The notes under the pieces were generated by a model. It was not told where the DNA came from and ran no database searches. It worked only from the letters and a program-made list of their open reading frames with translations. Below, one piece after another: positions 1-10,429 of a stretch of 64,000 bases of DNA (the stretch's first letter is position 1; each line of letters starts with the position of its first letter). A program made the translations under genes and the position numbers. Source of the DNA: Balaenoptera acutorostrata. Taxonomy: Eukaryota > Chordata > Mammalia > Artiodactyla > Balaenopteridae. Where the stretch lies: the NCBI RefSeq assembly GCF_949987535.1, contig NC_080080.1:61643006-61707005 (forward strand), read 5' to 3'.

Positions 1-85
1 AAAGGGTGGGGTCAGTTTTGTCTCCAGGATCACCATATTGAGTGTGGTTTTTCTCTAAGTGTCCTGCTCTTGTCCAGCTTTGATC

Positions 86-283
86 AATGGCAAATAGATA
101 ACCAACAAGGATCTACTGTATAGCACAGGAAACTCTACTCAATATTTTGTAATAACTTACAAGGGAAAAGAATATATACATATATTCAGTTATGTATGTA
201 TAACTGAATCACTTTGCTGTACACCCGAAACTAACACAACATTGTAAATCAACTATATTTCAATAAAAAAATTTTTTTAAAGA
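86..283 (+). mobile_element. L1 LINE 3' end, 5'-truncated
   Basis: Only the 3' terminal part of an L1 retrotransposon is present. It carries the hallmark cetartiodactyl L1 tail, including ACTGAATCACTTTGCTGTAC and ATTGTAAATCAACTATA, then an AATAAA-containing A-rich end. The same tail recurs at 9,700-9,885 (plus) and 25,641-26,586 (minus). Too short to encode anything. The 5' junction is approximate and I could not find a convincing target-site duplication. Confidence 0.8.
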
Positions 284-714
284 AAGATCATTAATAGCTT
301 CACAGGACCTATGGAGTTAGGGTTAACTTTTTAAATGTGTTTAGATCCTTCCCTGCATGGCTTCTCTTGATCAATCCAACCTATGCCTCAGACTCTAAGT
401 TTTCTCAAAACACACCTCTGGCTACACAGGAGAATGCAAGTGACTTGAGCCACTACTGGGAGTTTTTTAAAGGCGAGGGACCCTGCCATGTTTAACTTTT
501 GCCAAGCATTGGTCACTCGATATATTTTGTGAATAAATTAATTCATGACAAAATCAAGAACAGAACAAGGTCTTGACTTCTGGTATGTTTTCCCTTCTCC
601 CCCCACCCCTGCCCTGTCCCTGTTGCATTATTCTACCGGCTGTGAATCAGAGGAAGAAATTTAAAAGGTAAAAAGAAGAAAGCCAAATCTGTCCCTTGAA
701 TTATATATAGTATA
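284..714. other. no recognisable feature
   Basis: Non-repetitive-looking AT-rich DNA; no open frame, RNA gene or repeat that I recognise. Confidence 0.5.
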
Positions 715-910
715 TGTCCTTTTATTCATAATAGCAGCTACCAGTTTTAAGTCTTTATTAAGATGTTCATTACATTTTTAATTGATGACTGACAATCAAT
801 GAGATAATACTACTCCCACTTTATAAGTGAAAAAAATGTGACTCAGGAAGTTAAGTAAGTTTTTTTAAGGTCACAATGATAAAAAGTGATAGAGGTTCTA
901 TGCCATAGAG
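715..910 (-). mobile_element. MIR-type SINE remnant
   Basis: The degenerate pattern 'ACTCAGGAAGTTAAGTAAG' followed by 'AAGGTCACAATGAT' matches the core and tail of the ancient mammalian MIR SINE in reverse orientation. Very diverged, so the boundaries are rough. Confidence 0.55.
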
Positions 911-984
911 CTAAATTTTTTTCAACAGATAGCATGTTTTAGAAACTATTCTGGGATTTTTTCTATAGTTAATCATTCAATTTC

Positions 985-1135
985 CCCAACTACCCTGTGA
1001 AGTAGGTACTAATATAAGCTTCACCAATGAGGACTGAAGACAGGGAGGGTAAATACTGCATGTGAGATGCTCATTGGTGGGATTTAGGTTTAAAATCAAG
1101 CAGTTCAGCCTCAACTCTTACCTACTGTGCTATAG
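985..1135 (-). mobile_element. MIR-type SINE remnant
   Basis: Reverse-oriented MIR-like order of motifs: 'CCTGTGAAGTAGGTACTA', a degenerate 'gaggactgaagacaggg', and the 5' part ending near 'CTTACCTACTGTGCTAT'. Strongly diverged. Confidence 0.55.
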
Positions 1136-1224
1136 GGATTCCAGTATCTATGTTATCAAGCGCTAATAAGTTCTCTGTGAATTGCCTTAAACAGAGCACT
1201 TACACCACTGTGCTTTATAGTATC

Positions 1225-1350
1225 TGTGTGTGTACGCACATCCTTTAACTCCTTGAGGATGTGGACCATGGTTTCCCCATCACTGTGTATCATTCAGTGT
1301 CAAATACTAAGTTTTATAGAGTAGATTCTCAATAAATATTGGAGGTTTTG
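1225..1350 (+). mobile_element. L2 LINE 3' end remnant
   Basis: 'CCTTGAGGATGTGGACCATG' through 'TTCTCAATAAATATTGGAGG' follows the familiar L2 3' terminus (gene-desert debris of a CR1-clade LINE). Non-coding. Confidence 0.5.
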
Positions 1351-1470
1351 CACTTATGTATTTTGCCTAAATTCAACAGAAAGCTATGGAGAGCCAGTTC
1401 TCCAGTGGTCTGTCATGTTTTTGCACATCTTGGCGAGGTATTCACTACCATATATTCAAAACTCTCTTCT

Positions 1471-1690
1471 CAGAAATATTTGTATAGCAAACAGCCTTGA
1501 AAGACAAAGATAGTATCTTCCTCTAAAGTAAAGTGCAAGTGTGTTTCCAGCCCCAGAGGATAGAGATAGTGTCTCCTCCAGAGCAAAGAACAGGGTTGTG
1601 CACTGACCATCATAAAACATCCAGTTTCCCTCTCCTGCAACACAGCCCATTGCAAACTTCCATCAGGACCCGATGTGGGACAGTAAAATA
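1471..1690 (+). mobile_element. LTR-like repeat, copy A
   Basis: This segment is clearly related to 30,826-31,080. Both share a 'TTTGTATA(A/G)CAAACA' start, a 'CTCC..CAGAGCAAA' block repeated twice, 'CAGGTTCCCT'-like and 'CATC(A/C)GG(A/G)CCC' blocks in the same order. Two dispersed copies of such a unit suggest a solo LTR family of an endogenous retrovirus, but I cannot name it. No coding content. Confidence 0.4.
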
Positions 1691-2499
1691 ATAAAATTGC
1701 ATTTATATGATTCTTATGTCTTATTTTTCGGTTGTTTGACAACTCCCACAAAGGTAAAGAGTGGAAAAGTCCCAACAGAAATGTGTTTTTGCAAAGGGTA
1801 CACTGTGAAAAAAAATATGAGTTTAGAAACGATCAATACCAACTCTCTAAGTGCCTGAAAGAACATATCTACTGCAAATTTACCAGAAAGTCATTTGTTG
1901 CATTTTATCTTAATGCTTGCATTTCTATAATTATTGTTTTATAATTGTTTAACTGTAGTGAAAAATAGATTTTAGATATATTAAAAGTACTGGTCTTTCG
2001 ACTGAATTTGAGCACTCAAACAAGTGCATGGCAGATAAATGCTGGATGAGAAAAGGTGACTTTTGAATTAAGGATTCAAACAATCAATGGATGATGATTT
2101 TTTTATGGAATTTCACATTTCTAGAAGGTGAGAACCCATTTATCCTAGAAAATCTTGTATTCTACACAACTCAGTACAGAATATTTATGCACAAAGATAA
2201 ATGTTCAATAAATGTTTGTTGAATATGCATTGAAGTAGGTAAAATACTGCATAAGCTCATTCTCTCCTTATTTTTTTCCCTAATGGGTCACTTTTTAATG
2301 GAACTTACTGTAAGTTTTGGACTACATGTCTTCAAGTCTATATATTCCACATTTCTCTTTTTAAAATATACGCTAGGAGAATAATAAAAATGTACATATA
2401 ACTTTACCAAGGATGACAATCTACAGTTTGGTAATTCTACTGTAATGGGCACAACACAAATAAAAACAGATTGAATTGCCTAGTGTTTCACTATTGAAA
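1691..2499. other. no gene; short L2-like tail only
   Basis: AT-rich DNA. The only repeat-like signal is 'TGTTCAATAAATGTTTGTTG' near 2,202-2,221, typical of L2/MIR 3' tails. Small frames here have no recognisable protein character. Confidence 0.45.
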
Positions 2500-2650
2500 A
2501 CTTCATTGTATTTAAATAAACTCTGTGAAATGTCTATTTGACAGATGAAGAAACTGAGCTTCAGAGAGGTTAAATGAGTGCTTTTATATGGCAGGTTGAT
2601 TCTTGAGTCTAGTTCATTTCATGTCAGATTCTAATTATTCAACACTATGA
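2500..2650 (-). mobile_element. MIR-type SINE remnant
   Basis: 'GACAGATGAAGAAACTGAGC' and 'TTCAGAGAGGTTAAATGAG' are the well-conserved MIR core in reverse orientation. Flanks are too diverged for exact ends. Confidence 0.65.
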
Positions 2651-3534
2651 CTGCTTAGAAATAGGTTTGTAATTAAGAAACTTCTATAACTGCAAATAAT
2701 TATCAGTTGCCTGTCAAATCCAGATTTTGCATTTGCTGAACTTTCATACTAGAGTGAGAGAGGAAGAGTCACTGAAGGTGAGGTCTCTGTACAGTGTAAA
2801 TTAAAAAGAACCAGGTAGAATCCTGCTGACCAAAAGTCAATAAAAATAAAATAGGGCTAATTCAGAAAAATGAAAGAATCATTTTCAACAATGCTTTAAA
2901 AAAATAATAAACCACTCTTAAAGATGTCATTTGATCTTTAGAACTAAAGTTCTCAGTAGTTATGGAAACTATTTTTAGAACACAATTAGCATGTCATCAG
3001 GATGTTTAGATTTTACCCGTGAGTTCACTGTGGACTATACAGAGAACAGACAAGAAAAATTTGGATCTTTCTTTTTTTTTCAACAAAAAAACATGGATCA
3101 TCTATTTGATTAAAAGTTTTAAGCAAAAAAAAAAAAAAAAAAAAAAAATCTTTAGAAAAATAAATAGAAGACATCCTGAATCATTTAAAACAATGCCTCA
3201 CCTAGTTTACCATGTGAATGGTTTCCATCAGTACAATAACATCTCTTTTACTGAGTATTTAAGTAGAAAATAAATTAATTAAGAATGCTTACTGCAAACT
3301 ATGCCCAAAATATCTACTAATCTCAATGTATTGATACATTTGTTTTATATATTTTTCTTTTAATGTTGAAATTTTATTGAAAACTTCCATACACAGAAAA
3401 AAATACATGCAATTCTATCAAATAAGAAAAGAAAGAAATAGAGCAAAATGCATTGCAGGGAGAAATTATATAATGTATTACAAATATATTTACCCACAAT
3501 TGGTAAATACATTTTTTTACAATACATTTATTTC
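2651..3534. other. no recognisable gene; A-run
   Basis: AT-rich DNA with an uninterrupted A-run at about 3,125-3,148. That run may be the tail of an old retroelement whose body I cannot recognise. The 84-codon frame crossing it is a by-product of the A-run. Confidence 0.4.
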
Positions 3535-3935
3535 CTCTTTCCTTCGTTTATTCGTATTAAACCAGCATTTACCGAACACCTATTAGTGAGCAATAAGGAA
3601 AGAAAGGCAAGGTAGAAAAAAAAAAAAAAGAGAGGGTTTTGAGACCCTCAGAAAGCTAATATGCTAGAGGAGCAAGAGAAAGTCACACAAATAAATAATA
3701 TGGAGAATTAACAGGAAAGCAGCCCTACTAATATCATTTTTAGAGTGTTATAGTAGCAGAATTGAGAAAGTACCTGACTGCTTAGGCAAATCGCCAAGAA
3801 AATAACATTCCAATTAGGTCTTAATGACCAGGTATGAGTTGACCAGGCAGGGAATAGGGATGGAGAAATCACAGGCAGAGGAAGACCCTACATAAATGCA
3901 CCAGGCAGGTTGAGGGAAGGAGAAGTAAATCAGTA
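3535..3935 (-). mobile_element. L2-like LINE remnant, part 1
   Basis: 'CCAGCATTTACCGAACACCTATT', then a 'gagggaccctcagaaagcta' block and a 'accaggcagggaatagggatgg' block, follow in order the reverse complement of an ancient L2-type LINE 3' region. The element appears to resume at about 4,136. The intervening DNA is the duplicated segment at 3,936-4,107. Confidence 0.45.
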
Positions 3936-4107
3936 TTGATCCCCTGAACTATTTTCCTTCTAGTCCTGACATACTTTTGTGTCATTTCCCACTAGAAGGG
4001 ATATTGCTTATTCTAAAATCAATTTTAAAACCTTTTCCCCAAATCAATGAGAATAATTTCCTCCCTCATGGCACAAAATACATTAATAATAATGCAAACT
4101 TAAATTT
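3936..4107 (+). repeat. direct duplication, copy 1
   Basis: This ~172-bp unit recurs in the same orientation at 5,379-5,554. By eye the two match at about 90 percent, with a 4-bp indel near 4,060. Shared landmarks are TTGATCCCCTGAACT at the left and CTTAAATTT at the right. No terminal inverted repeats or obvious flanking duplication are visible. It lies inside what looks like an older L2-like element, so this copy may be the newcomer. Confidence 0.85.
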
Positions 4108-4135
4108 GTATTACATATATACTATATTAAGTTAG

Positions 4136-4990
4136 AGTGAGGAAGTAGGTCAAGTTGGAAAGGGACATCTATATGAAGAGCCTCATATATGTTTGCCTGC
4201 TCTATCCAGCTGAAAATCAATGGAAGTTTTTGGAATAAAGAAACTGTAAATCAACACTGTGTTTTAGTAAAATCACTCTAATGACAGTGTGGATGGAGAT
4301 GGTGGCAGAGACAAATCCCAAATCTCAAAGACCAGTTAGAAAGTTATTTGTTCCTATGAGAGAGGATGGGACCCATACTAATATGGTAACCTAGAGCTGG
4401 AGACAGTCTTTGACAAGTATTTGAAAGCAGACTAACATTGGGGTGTGATAGGATATGGATGTAAGGAATAATGAAGGATCTGAGAGAATGCCAAGCTTTT
4501 GAATTTAGATGGTTATGTGGTACCATTATCAACACTAAGAAATGTGGAAAGCTAAAGAAGTGTGCTCAACTGGTAATGAGTTCCAGCTGAGGCATGTTAA
4601 GTTTAAGATGTCCTTGGAATATGCAGAGGGGTTTATGAAGAAGGCAGATAGGAATATGGGACTAGGGGACTATAGGAGAGTTGATCTTGGGCTATGTATT
4701 TTCAGGAAATCCTGTGATTGGAATTGATGACCACTTATAAGATCATCCAGAGCAAGTAACCAGAAGGATGATTATGTAGCTAAGGGGCATCTCAGTTTTT
4801 AAGGTGTGTGTGGAAGAAGAGCCAGTGAGAAAAACAGAAGGAATCTCAGAAGGAAGCAGAATCCATGAAAGAAGAGAAGTTTAAACAGATAATGATCAAG
4901 AGTGCCCAATGTTGCAAAAGAGTGAAGAGGATAAGGACCGAAGAGCATCCAATTAATCTACATTCCAAAAAAAAAATGCAGTTGATGGAA
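4136..4990 (-). mobile_element. L2-like LINE remnant, part 2
   Basis: Blocks such as 'AAATCACTCTAATGACAGTG', 'GAGATGGTGGCAGAG' and 'GGCATGTTAAGTTTAAGATG' occur in the order known from reverse-oriented L2-type LINE sequence. It is heavily diverged and encodes nothing. The name is tentative. Confidence 0.45.
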
Positions 4991-5378
4991 ATTTGGGGAT
5001 AGGAGGAAAAAAAGATGCTTAAAATTAAAATATGCCACAGATAATGAAACAGAACAGATAATTAGCACATATTTTTACTCTATTAAAATATTCAAAACTG
5101 CCAAAAGAAGTACTTTCTCTTAATTTATTCTTAAGCAGGGCAAGGTTTTGTGAGTCATAAAAGATTCCACTCTAAATGAAATCTTCTGTCTTCATTTATG
5201 CATATGGATCCCAAAGTGGCCCTGAAAATATAGACAGGACATAGAACATCTCCAAACATACAAAAAGAAGTTCTTCCAACATCTTCTGTTTCTTTTACAT
5301 TCATTGACTTTTCAACACAGTTTCTGATGAGCCGAGTAAATACGAACCATACTTTTATGGTGTTGACCATATTTTATG
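4991..5378. other. no recognisable feature
   Basis: AT-rich spacer with no repeat or coding signal I can support. Confidence 0.5.
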
Positions 5379-5554
5379 TTGATCCCCTGAACTCTTTTCC
5401 TCCTAGTCCTGACATATTTTTGCATCATTTCCCAATAGAAGGGATATTGCTAATCCTAAAATCGATTTTTAAAACTTTTTCCCAAATCAATAAGAATATA
5501 TAATTTCCTCCCTCATGGCACAAAATACGTTAATAATAATACAAACTTAAATTT
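5379..5554 (+). repeat. direct duplication, copy 2
   Basis: Second copy of the unit at 3,936-4,107, about 1,443 bp downstream start to start. It differs by roughly 15 substitutions and an extra TATA. The flanks differ from copy 1, so the duplication stops sharply at both ends. Confidence 0.85.
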
Positions 5555-5559
5555 TATAA

Positions 5560-5720
5560 GATATCATAAATTACAAAACCTTTTCATGAACTATCTCATC
5601 TAATATCCCCAATAACTTAAGAAAGCCAATAAGGTAGATATATTTATCTTGCAGGTAATAAATCTGACTTATTGTTTAAGTTACTTGTAAAAAAATCACA
5701 CGGCTGAGAAAAACCTGGGC
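5560..5720 (-). mobile_element. possible MIR remnant
   Basis: 'CATGAACTATCTCATCTAAT' and 'GAAAGCCAATAAGGTAGATAT' resemble a very diverged reverse-oriented MIR. Weak call. Confidence 0.35.
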
Positions 5721-5981
5721 TGTTGCTCTGTGACATTGCCTCATAGTTATCCTTAGCCAAGGAAATAAAACTCCTCAGCAGATGATAACTTTTGAATTTT
5801 TATTGTAAAATATTCTTAATTTTATATTCTCAAAGAGAAAAATATATTGATTGATTTTCTGTTTAATAGTCAATATATTAAACTACGCTTAATAGGATGC
5901 TAGGCATATGAAAAGTATAATACTTCTTACATGAGCAAATTTATTTAATTGTGAGAAGCCACATGGCTTAGGAATTAAGAG

Positions 5982-6620
5982 TTTGGACTCTGCAGCCACA
6001 TGAACTAGGTTCAAATCCTAGCTGTGCTATTTATTAACTGTATAACTTTAGTCATGTCATTTTACCCTCTGTGCCTCAGTTGCCTCATTTGTAAAACAAA
6101 TATGGCAATTATAATAATAGTACCTACTTCAAAGGCTTGATGTATGAGTTATTACATCTAAAGTACTATGTAGATGTTAGCTATTACTGATATTATTCTA
6201 TAATGTAGTCACACTTTTCCTAATGAAACAAAAGGAACTAACAAAGAGAACATTTTTTGGCCTAACGACAATTTTTGACTCTAACAGGACTGTAAACATC
6301 CTGAGCAGACCTAAGGAAATGAAAGAATCAGGATAAGTTTCTACCATAATAATCACCATAGTCGAAAGGATTTGAAAGTACATAGCTGTGTGTGACTTGG
6401 ATATATAAATCTAAATCCCAAACTTTTGTTTGCTTCTGTTCTTACAAATTAAATACATTTTTAAAGGCAAACATATAATTTTACATGAGCAAAGGACATG
6501 AATAAACATTGTGAAGAAGAATTTTTTTAAAAGAATAGAACAGCTAATGAAATAATGTTGAACCTCAACTAAGCTTTGGGGACCATGGAAACCCAGGCAG
6601 GCCTTGGGTTGTTGGTGGAA
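5982..6620 (+). repeat. inverted duplication, left arm
   Basis: About 639 bp that reappear, reverse-complemented, at 7,698-8,335. The arm contains a plus-strand MIR SINE (to about 6,190; 'CTCTGTGCCTCAGTTGCCTC') followed by about 430 bp of non-MIR DNA. Both parts are matched in the other arm, with roughly 80-85 percent identity by eye. Landmarks are CTCTAACAG(G/A)ACTGTAAAC, GAGCAGACCTAAGGAAATGA and AATAATGTTGAAC. Small frames inside are not conserved between the arms, so I see no gene. Confidence 0.85.
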
Positions 6621-7299
6621 GGATCCCATGGACCTTTGCATTTAGGGTGTTGCTCTTAATATGATTCTGCTGCCAACACCATGTCTCTCACTTCAATATG
6701 ACAAATCCTTGGGAAGTCTCTGATCCAGTTTCCATTAAATGCCCACCTTGGACAACTAACCTACATAGGAGAGGCAAGGTGATGTAGAGATTTTCAGGAT
6801 GCTGGAAACCCTCCTATAAGCATGATAGGCAATTCTAAATGAAGAGAGGCAGAATGGAGAGGTCTAGACAGACAGCTCTCCCCAAAATTCACTATAATTT
6901 GTTGAACAGAAATATTTGACTCCATCTGCTTACTTCCATAGAATGTAGATTAGTAGCATAAAATTACTTCATCAAAGAATATTATTTCTGAAGCCTCTTC
7001 AAATTATTGCCAATTTGTTTTGCAGAAAACCTGTCCTCTGAGCACCTCTCTCCCACCCCAACACTCACTGAGGTTATCTCTTTTATCACACCCTTGCTAA
7101 TGTTAAATTTTATAATTTGGGAAAAGGAGCAATTTCAACTTGACAGGGTAAAAAGTGATAGCCATTATTTTAACTTTAATTTTGTGAATCTTAGATAACC
7201 CACACACTTTCAATAAATTCTTCTACCACTCTCCCTCCTTCTTTGGCCTCAGGCAAGCTCAAGATGGTTTCTCATACTTGCAAATAAAGTTTGAAAAAG
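6621..7299. other. spacer of inverted duplication
   Basis: Single-copy-looking DNA between the inverted arms. No gene or repeat recognised. The 63-codon frame from 7,007 has no family resemblance. Confidence 0.5.
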
Positions 7300-7690
7300 A
7301 AAGTTAAAAATGTAAAGATGTCAATCTCAGTATTATTTTAACTAATGAAAATTTGGAAATAATAAGTATGCATCAATAGGACAATAGCTAAATATGTTTT
7401 GTTAAACACAAACAAAGAAATAATAAATTTAAATATTTTTTAAATTTTATACCATTAAATATTTAATGGTATAAAATATGTTCATGGTACCATTTTAGTT
7501 GCAAAAAATGTATTTCAAAAGATTTTGTATATATCACCATATAAAATGTATGAAACAAGTAAATAGAAAAAAATGAGAAGGTAATTGATTAAAATGCTAA
7601 CAGTAGTTATTTCTACATAGTGGGATAACTGATTTTCTGTATTCTCTTCTTTATACTTATCTATTTCATATTTTCTAAGCATTTATTATC
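7300..7690 (+). mobile_element. old L1/HAL1-like remnant
   Basis: Patterns such as 'ATGAAAATTTGGAAATAAT', 'GGACAATAGCTAAATATG' and 'CATATAAAATGTATGAAAC' resemble the 3' part of ancient L1-lineage elements. It contains the perfect palindrome at 7,444-7,477. Confidence 0.4.
7444..7477. repeat. perfect 34-bp palindrome
   Basis: Two 17-bp arms with no spacer, centred between 7,460 and 7,461 (core ATTAAATATTTAAT), pair perfectly. The symmetry stops at 7,443/7,478. It could extrude as a cruciform or fold as an RNA hairpin. Confidence 0.95.
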
Positions 7691-7697
7691 TATATAA

Positions 7698-8335
7698 TCC
7701 ACCAAAATCCAAGTCCTGCCTGGATTCCCAAGTCCCCAAAACTTAGCTGACGTTCAACATTATTTTATTAGTCATTTATATTTTCTTTTTATTCTTCTTC
7801 ACAAGGTTTATTCATGCCCTTTGCTCATTTAAAAACAATGTATCTACCTTCAGAACAAATGTACTTAATTTTCAAATACAGAAACAAACAAAGAATTTGA
7901 GATTTTGGTTTATATCTCCAAGTCATACACAGTCATGTACATACAAATCCTTTGAAATATGGTGATTATGATGGTAGAAACTTGTTATCCTGATTCTTCA
8001 TTTCCTTAGGTCTGCTCAGTAGATGTTTACAGTTCTGTTAGAGTCAAAAATCATCACGAGGCCAGAAAGTGTCCTTTTTGTTAATTCCTTCTGTTTCATT
8101 AGGAAAGGGGTGACTACATTAAAGAATAATAACAGTGACAGCTAATGCCTACATGGTGCTTTAGATGTAATAACTCATGTAACAAACTTAGGAAGTAGGT
8201 ACTATTATCACCATATCTATTTTCCGAATGAGAAAACTGAGGCATAGAGAGGTTAAGTTACATGAGTAAAGCTGTACAGTTAATAAGTGGCACAGCTAGA
8301 ATTGGAACCTAGTCAGCGTGACTCCAGAATCCAAG
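7698..8335 (-). repeat. inverted duplication, right arm
   Basis: About 638 bp matching 5,982-6,620 as the reverse complement. It includes a reverse-oriented MIR at about 8,120-8,335 ('GAAAACTGAGGCATAGAGAG', 'GGTTAAGTTACATGAG'). Beyond 7,698 and 8,335 the similarity fades. That MIR and neighbouring non-MIR DNA are matched together argues for duplication of a locus, not two independent MIR insertions. Confidence 0.85.
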
Positions 8336-8819
8336 TAGCACCCTATATGTGACTGTCTCTCCACCCACAATCCTAAACTGTTTGCCTCTCTCAGCCAAGC
8401 CAAAGCACTGGGTGATTCCCAGTGGCACTGATGACGCACATGGAGAGTTCCTGATACAGGTCTTTGTGTAGAAGCCCGGACAAGCCCAGGACAAACAGTG
8501 CTAAAATTTGGGAGACAATTCCGAGAGTAGCAGACCCTGGAGACAGTGTGGCTCTTGGAGAGCTGTAAATGCCTAGAGGCAAGGCAACAGGGACCCTGAG
8601 AAAGCATCAGGACAACAGACCACAAAAGGAGATTGAGAACTGAATGGATGTACTGATGTTTCCTCTCTTCCGAGACTGGGAGAGAGTACGGTGCCTTGGC
8701 AGGGGATGGATGGATGGGCTAATGTCCGCCATGCGTGGTAAACTACAACATCTAGACCTGTGTTTCAAAATATGGTGTATTAATAGAAAATCTGAGGTGT
8801 AGTAAAGCCAACAGAGCAG
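8336..8819. other. no recognisable feature
   Basis: Somewhat GC-richer DNA. Several overlapping minus-strand frames occur (up to 109 codons at 8,296-8,625). They overlap one another in different frames, and the longest runs into the MIR arm, so I read them as chance. Confidence 0.45.
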
Positions 8820-8831
8820 GAGATAATTGAT

Positions 8832-8950
8832 TTTGCGGGGGTGCCGCACTGCGCTTCTTGCGGGGTCTTAGTTCCCCAACCAGGGATTGAACCCAGCCCC
8901 AGCAGTGAAAGCACAGAGTCCTAACCACTGGACCACCAGGGAATTCCTGA
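8832..8950 (-). mobile_element. CHR-type SINE, older short copy
   Basis: Read on the minus strand it starts GGAATTCCCTGGTGGTCCAG and continues through a tRNA-like box B region (GGTTCAATCCC in reverse). It lacks the 3' half of the younger SINEs. Flanked by the target-site duplication GAGATAATTGAT at 8,820-8,831 and 8,951-8,962. Transposed by L1 machinery; non-coding. Confidence 0.85.
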
Positions 8951-9165
8951 GAGATAATTGATATTTAAAGATAGTTTACTACTCACAATTCCCAAGAGGA
9001 AAGGGCATCCCCCTTTCCCAAGACGAGGGGGGCACACAGGGAAAGCACTGGAGTCAGTCGGAAGGCAGAGGGAGGTGGGGGTACTTTGGGCAAGTGCCTT
9101 TGTTATAGTTTCCTTGGGAAGGGATGGATGAGACAGGGTAAGCAGGCTTAAGACTGGCTGGTTTG

Positions 9166-9443
9166 GGCTTCCCTGGTGGCGCAGTGGTTGAGAATCTGCC
9201 TGCTAATGCAGGAAACACGGGTTCGAGCCCTGGTCTGGGAAGATCCCACATGCCGCGGAGCAACTAGGCCCGTGAGCCACAACTACTGAGCCTGCGCGTC
9301 TGGAGCCTGTGCTCCGCAACAAGAGAGGCCACAATAGTGAGAGGCCCGCGCACCGCGATGAAGAGTGGCCCCCACTTGCCACAACTGGAGAAAGCCATAG
9401 CACAAAAACGAAGACCCAACATAGCAATCAATCAGTCAATAAA

Positions 9444-9475
<32 letters not shown>

Positions 9476-9480
9476 GTTGC
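9166..9480 (+). mobile_element. CHR SINE, short cetacean type
   Basis: Full-length tRNA-derived SINE. It has an A-box-like TGGCGCAGTGG, a box-B GGTTCGAGCCC, a CHR body ending in 'GAAGACCCAACATAGC', and a long A-tail at about 9,452-9,474. The perfect 16-bp TSD AAGACTGGCTGGTTTG lies at 9,150-9,165 and 9,481-9,496, so the insertion is fairly young. Compared with copies at 15,608, 41,746 and 60,368 it lacks an internal block of about 35 bp. Confidence 0.97.
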
Positions 9481-9699
9481 AAGACTGGCTGGTTTGAATG
9501 ATTTCAGTGGGCTCCGGGGCTTAAGGCTGTTCCCAGTTGTCGGGTACCTGGCCCTGGGGTGATTAGGGCAAGTGTGTTGTGGTCCAGGGTGTGAGAGCTA
9601 ATAACAGAGGTGGGCTCTGGAATGGTTGGTTTGTATTTGAAAAAAACGCCTGGATAAATCAGCAGTTTGGGATTAACATGCACACACTACGATATATAA

Positions 9700-9885
9700 G
9701 GTGGATAACCAACAAGGATCTACTGTACAGCACAGGGAGCTCTCTGCAATGCTCTGTGATTATATAAGAAAAGAATCTGAAAAGGAATGAATATATGTAT
9801 ATGTATAACTGAATCACTTTGTTGTGCACCTGAAACTAAAACAACATTGTAAATCAACTCGATGCCAATAAAATTTTAAAAAAAC
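9700..9885 (+). mobile_element. L1 LINE 3' end, 5'-truncated
   Basis: Same 3' terminal sequence as at 86-283: 'GATAACCAACAAGGATCTAC', 'ACTGAATCACTTTGTTGTGC' and 'ATTGTAAATCAACTCGATGC', then an AATAAAATTTTAAAA tail. Dead fragment. Confidence 0.85.
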
Positions 9886-10429
9886 AGAAGAAAAGGAAAG
9901 CGTGCCTGGAAGTAGGACCCCTCCCAAGGAGGACGGGTGATGAGAGAGGCAGGAGGCCAAGACAAAGCGACTCTGGCATATTTTCAAGTTGTCCAGAACA
10001 AGGCACGTCTGGCCTAGGCATGTAGGGCAGATGTTAAAACATCAAGTTTACAGAAGCTAGAAACATGGTTGATACAACTTGAGCACTCGGAAGCCAAAAA
10101 ATAAAAATAGCAGTTCATCTAAGGAGCCCCAGCAGCTGAAGAGAGGAAAGACAATCAGAACACACACCCAGTGAAACAGAAATGATGGAGGATTTGGGGA
10201 AAATATGAATGAAAATATTAAAATTATTTAAATTAAATGACTCAGTAGATGATTTGAAGGAAAGAATGATCACTTATGAGTTCTCACATGTGATAAACTT
10301 CCCAGTGCTCAGAGAAAAATTATAAAGGGAGGAAAATCATAAGGGAAAAGATATAAGACTTGAAAGGTAGACCTGGGAGGCCTACAATGTTAAGTGCCTG
10401 ACATTGAGCTTTCTGACTGCTGAGGCATT
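9886..10429. other. no recognisable feature
   Basis: No gene seen. Purine-rich stretches could belong to an unrecognised LTR element continuing to the right. Confidence 0.4.

Noticed and set aside
8296..8849. Overlapping minus-strand frames of 61-109 codons
   Set aside because: They occupy different frames of the same DNA and run into a MIR-containing duplication arm. No family resemblance.
9166..9300. tRNA gene suggested by A-box and B-box in CHR SINEs
   Set aside because: The promoter boxes are inherited from the tRNA ancestor, but no cloverleaf with acceptor pairing is present; every copy is a SINE.
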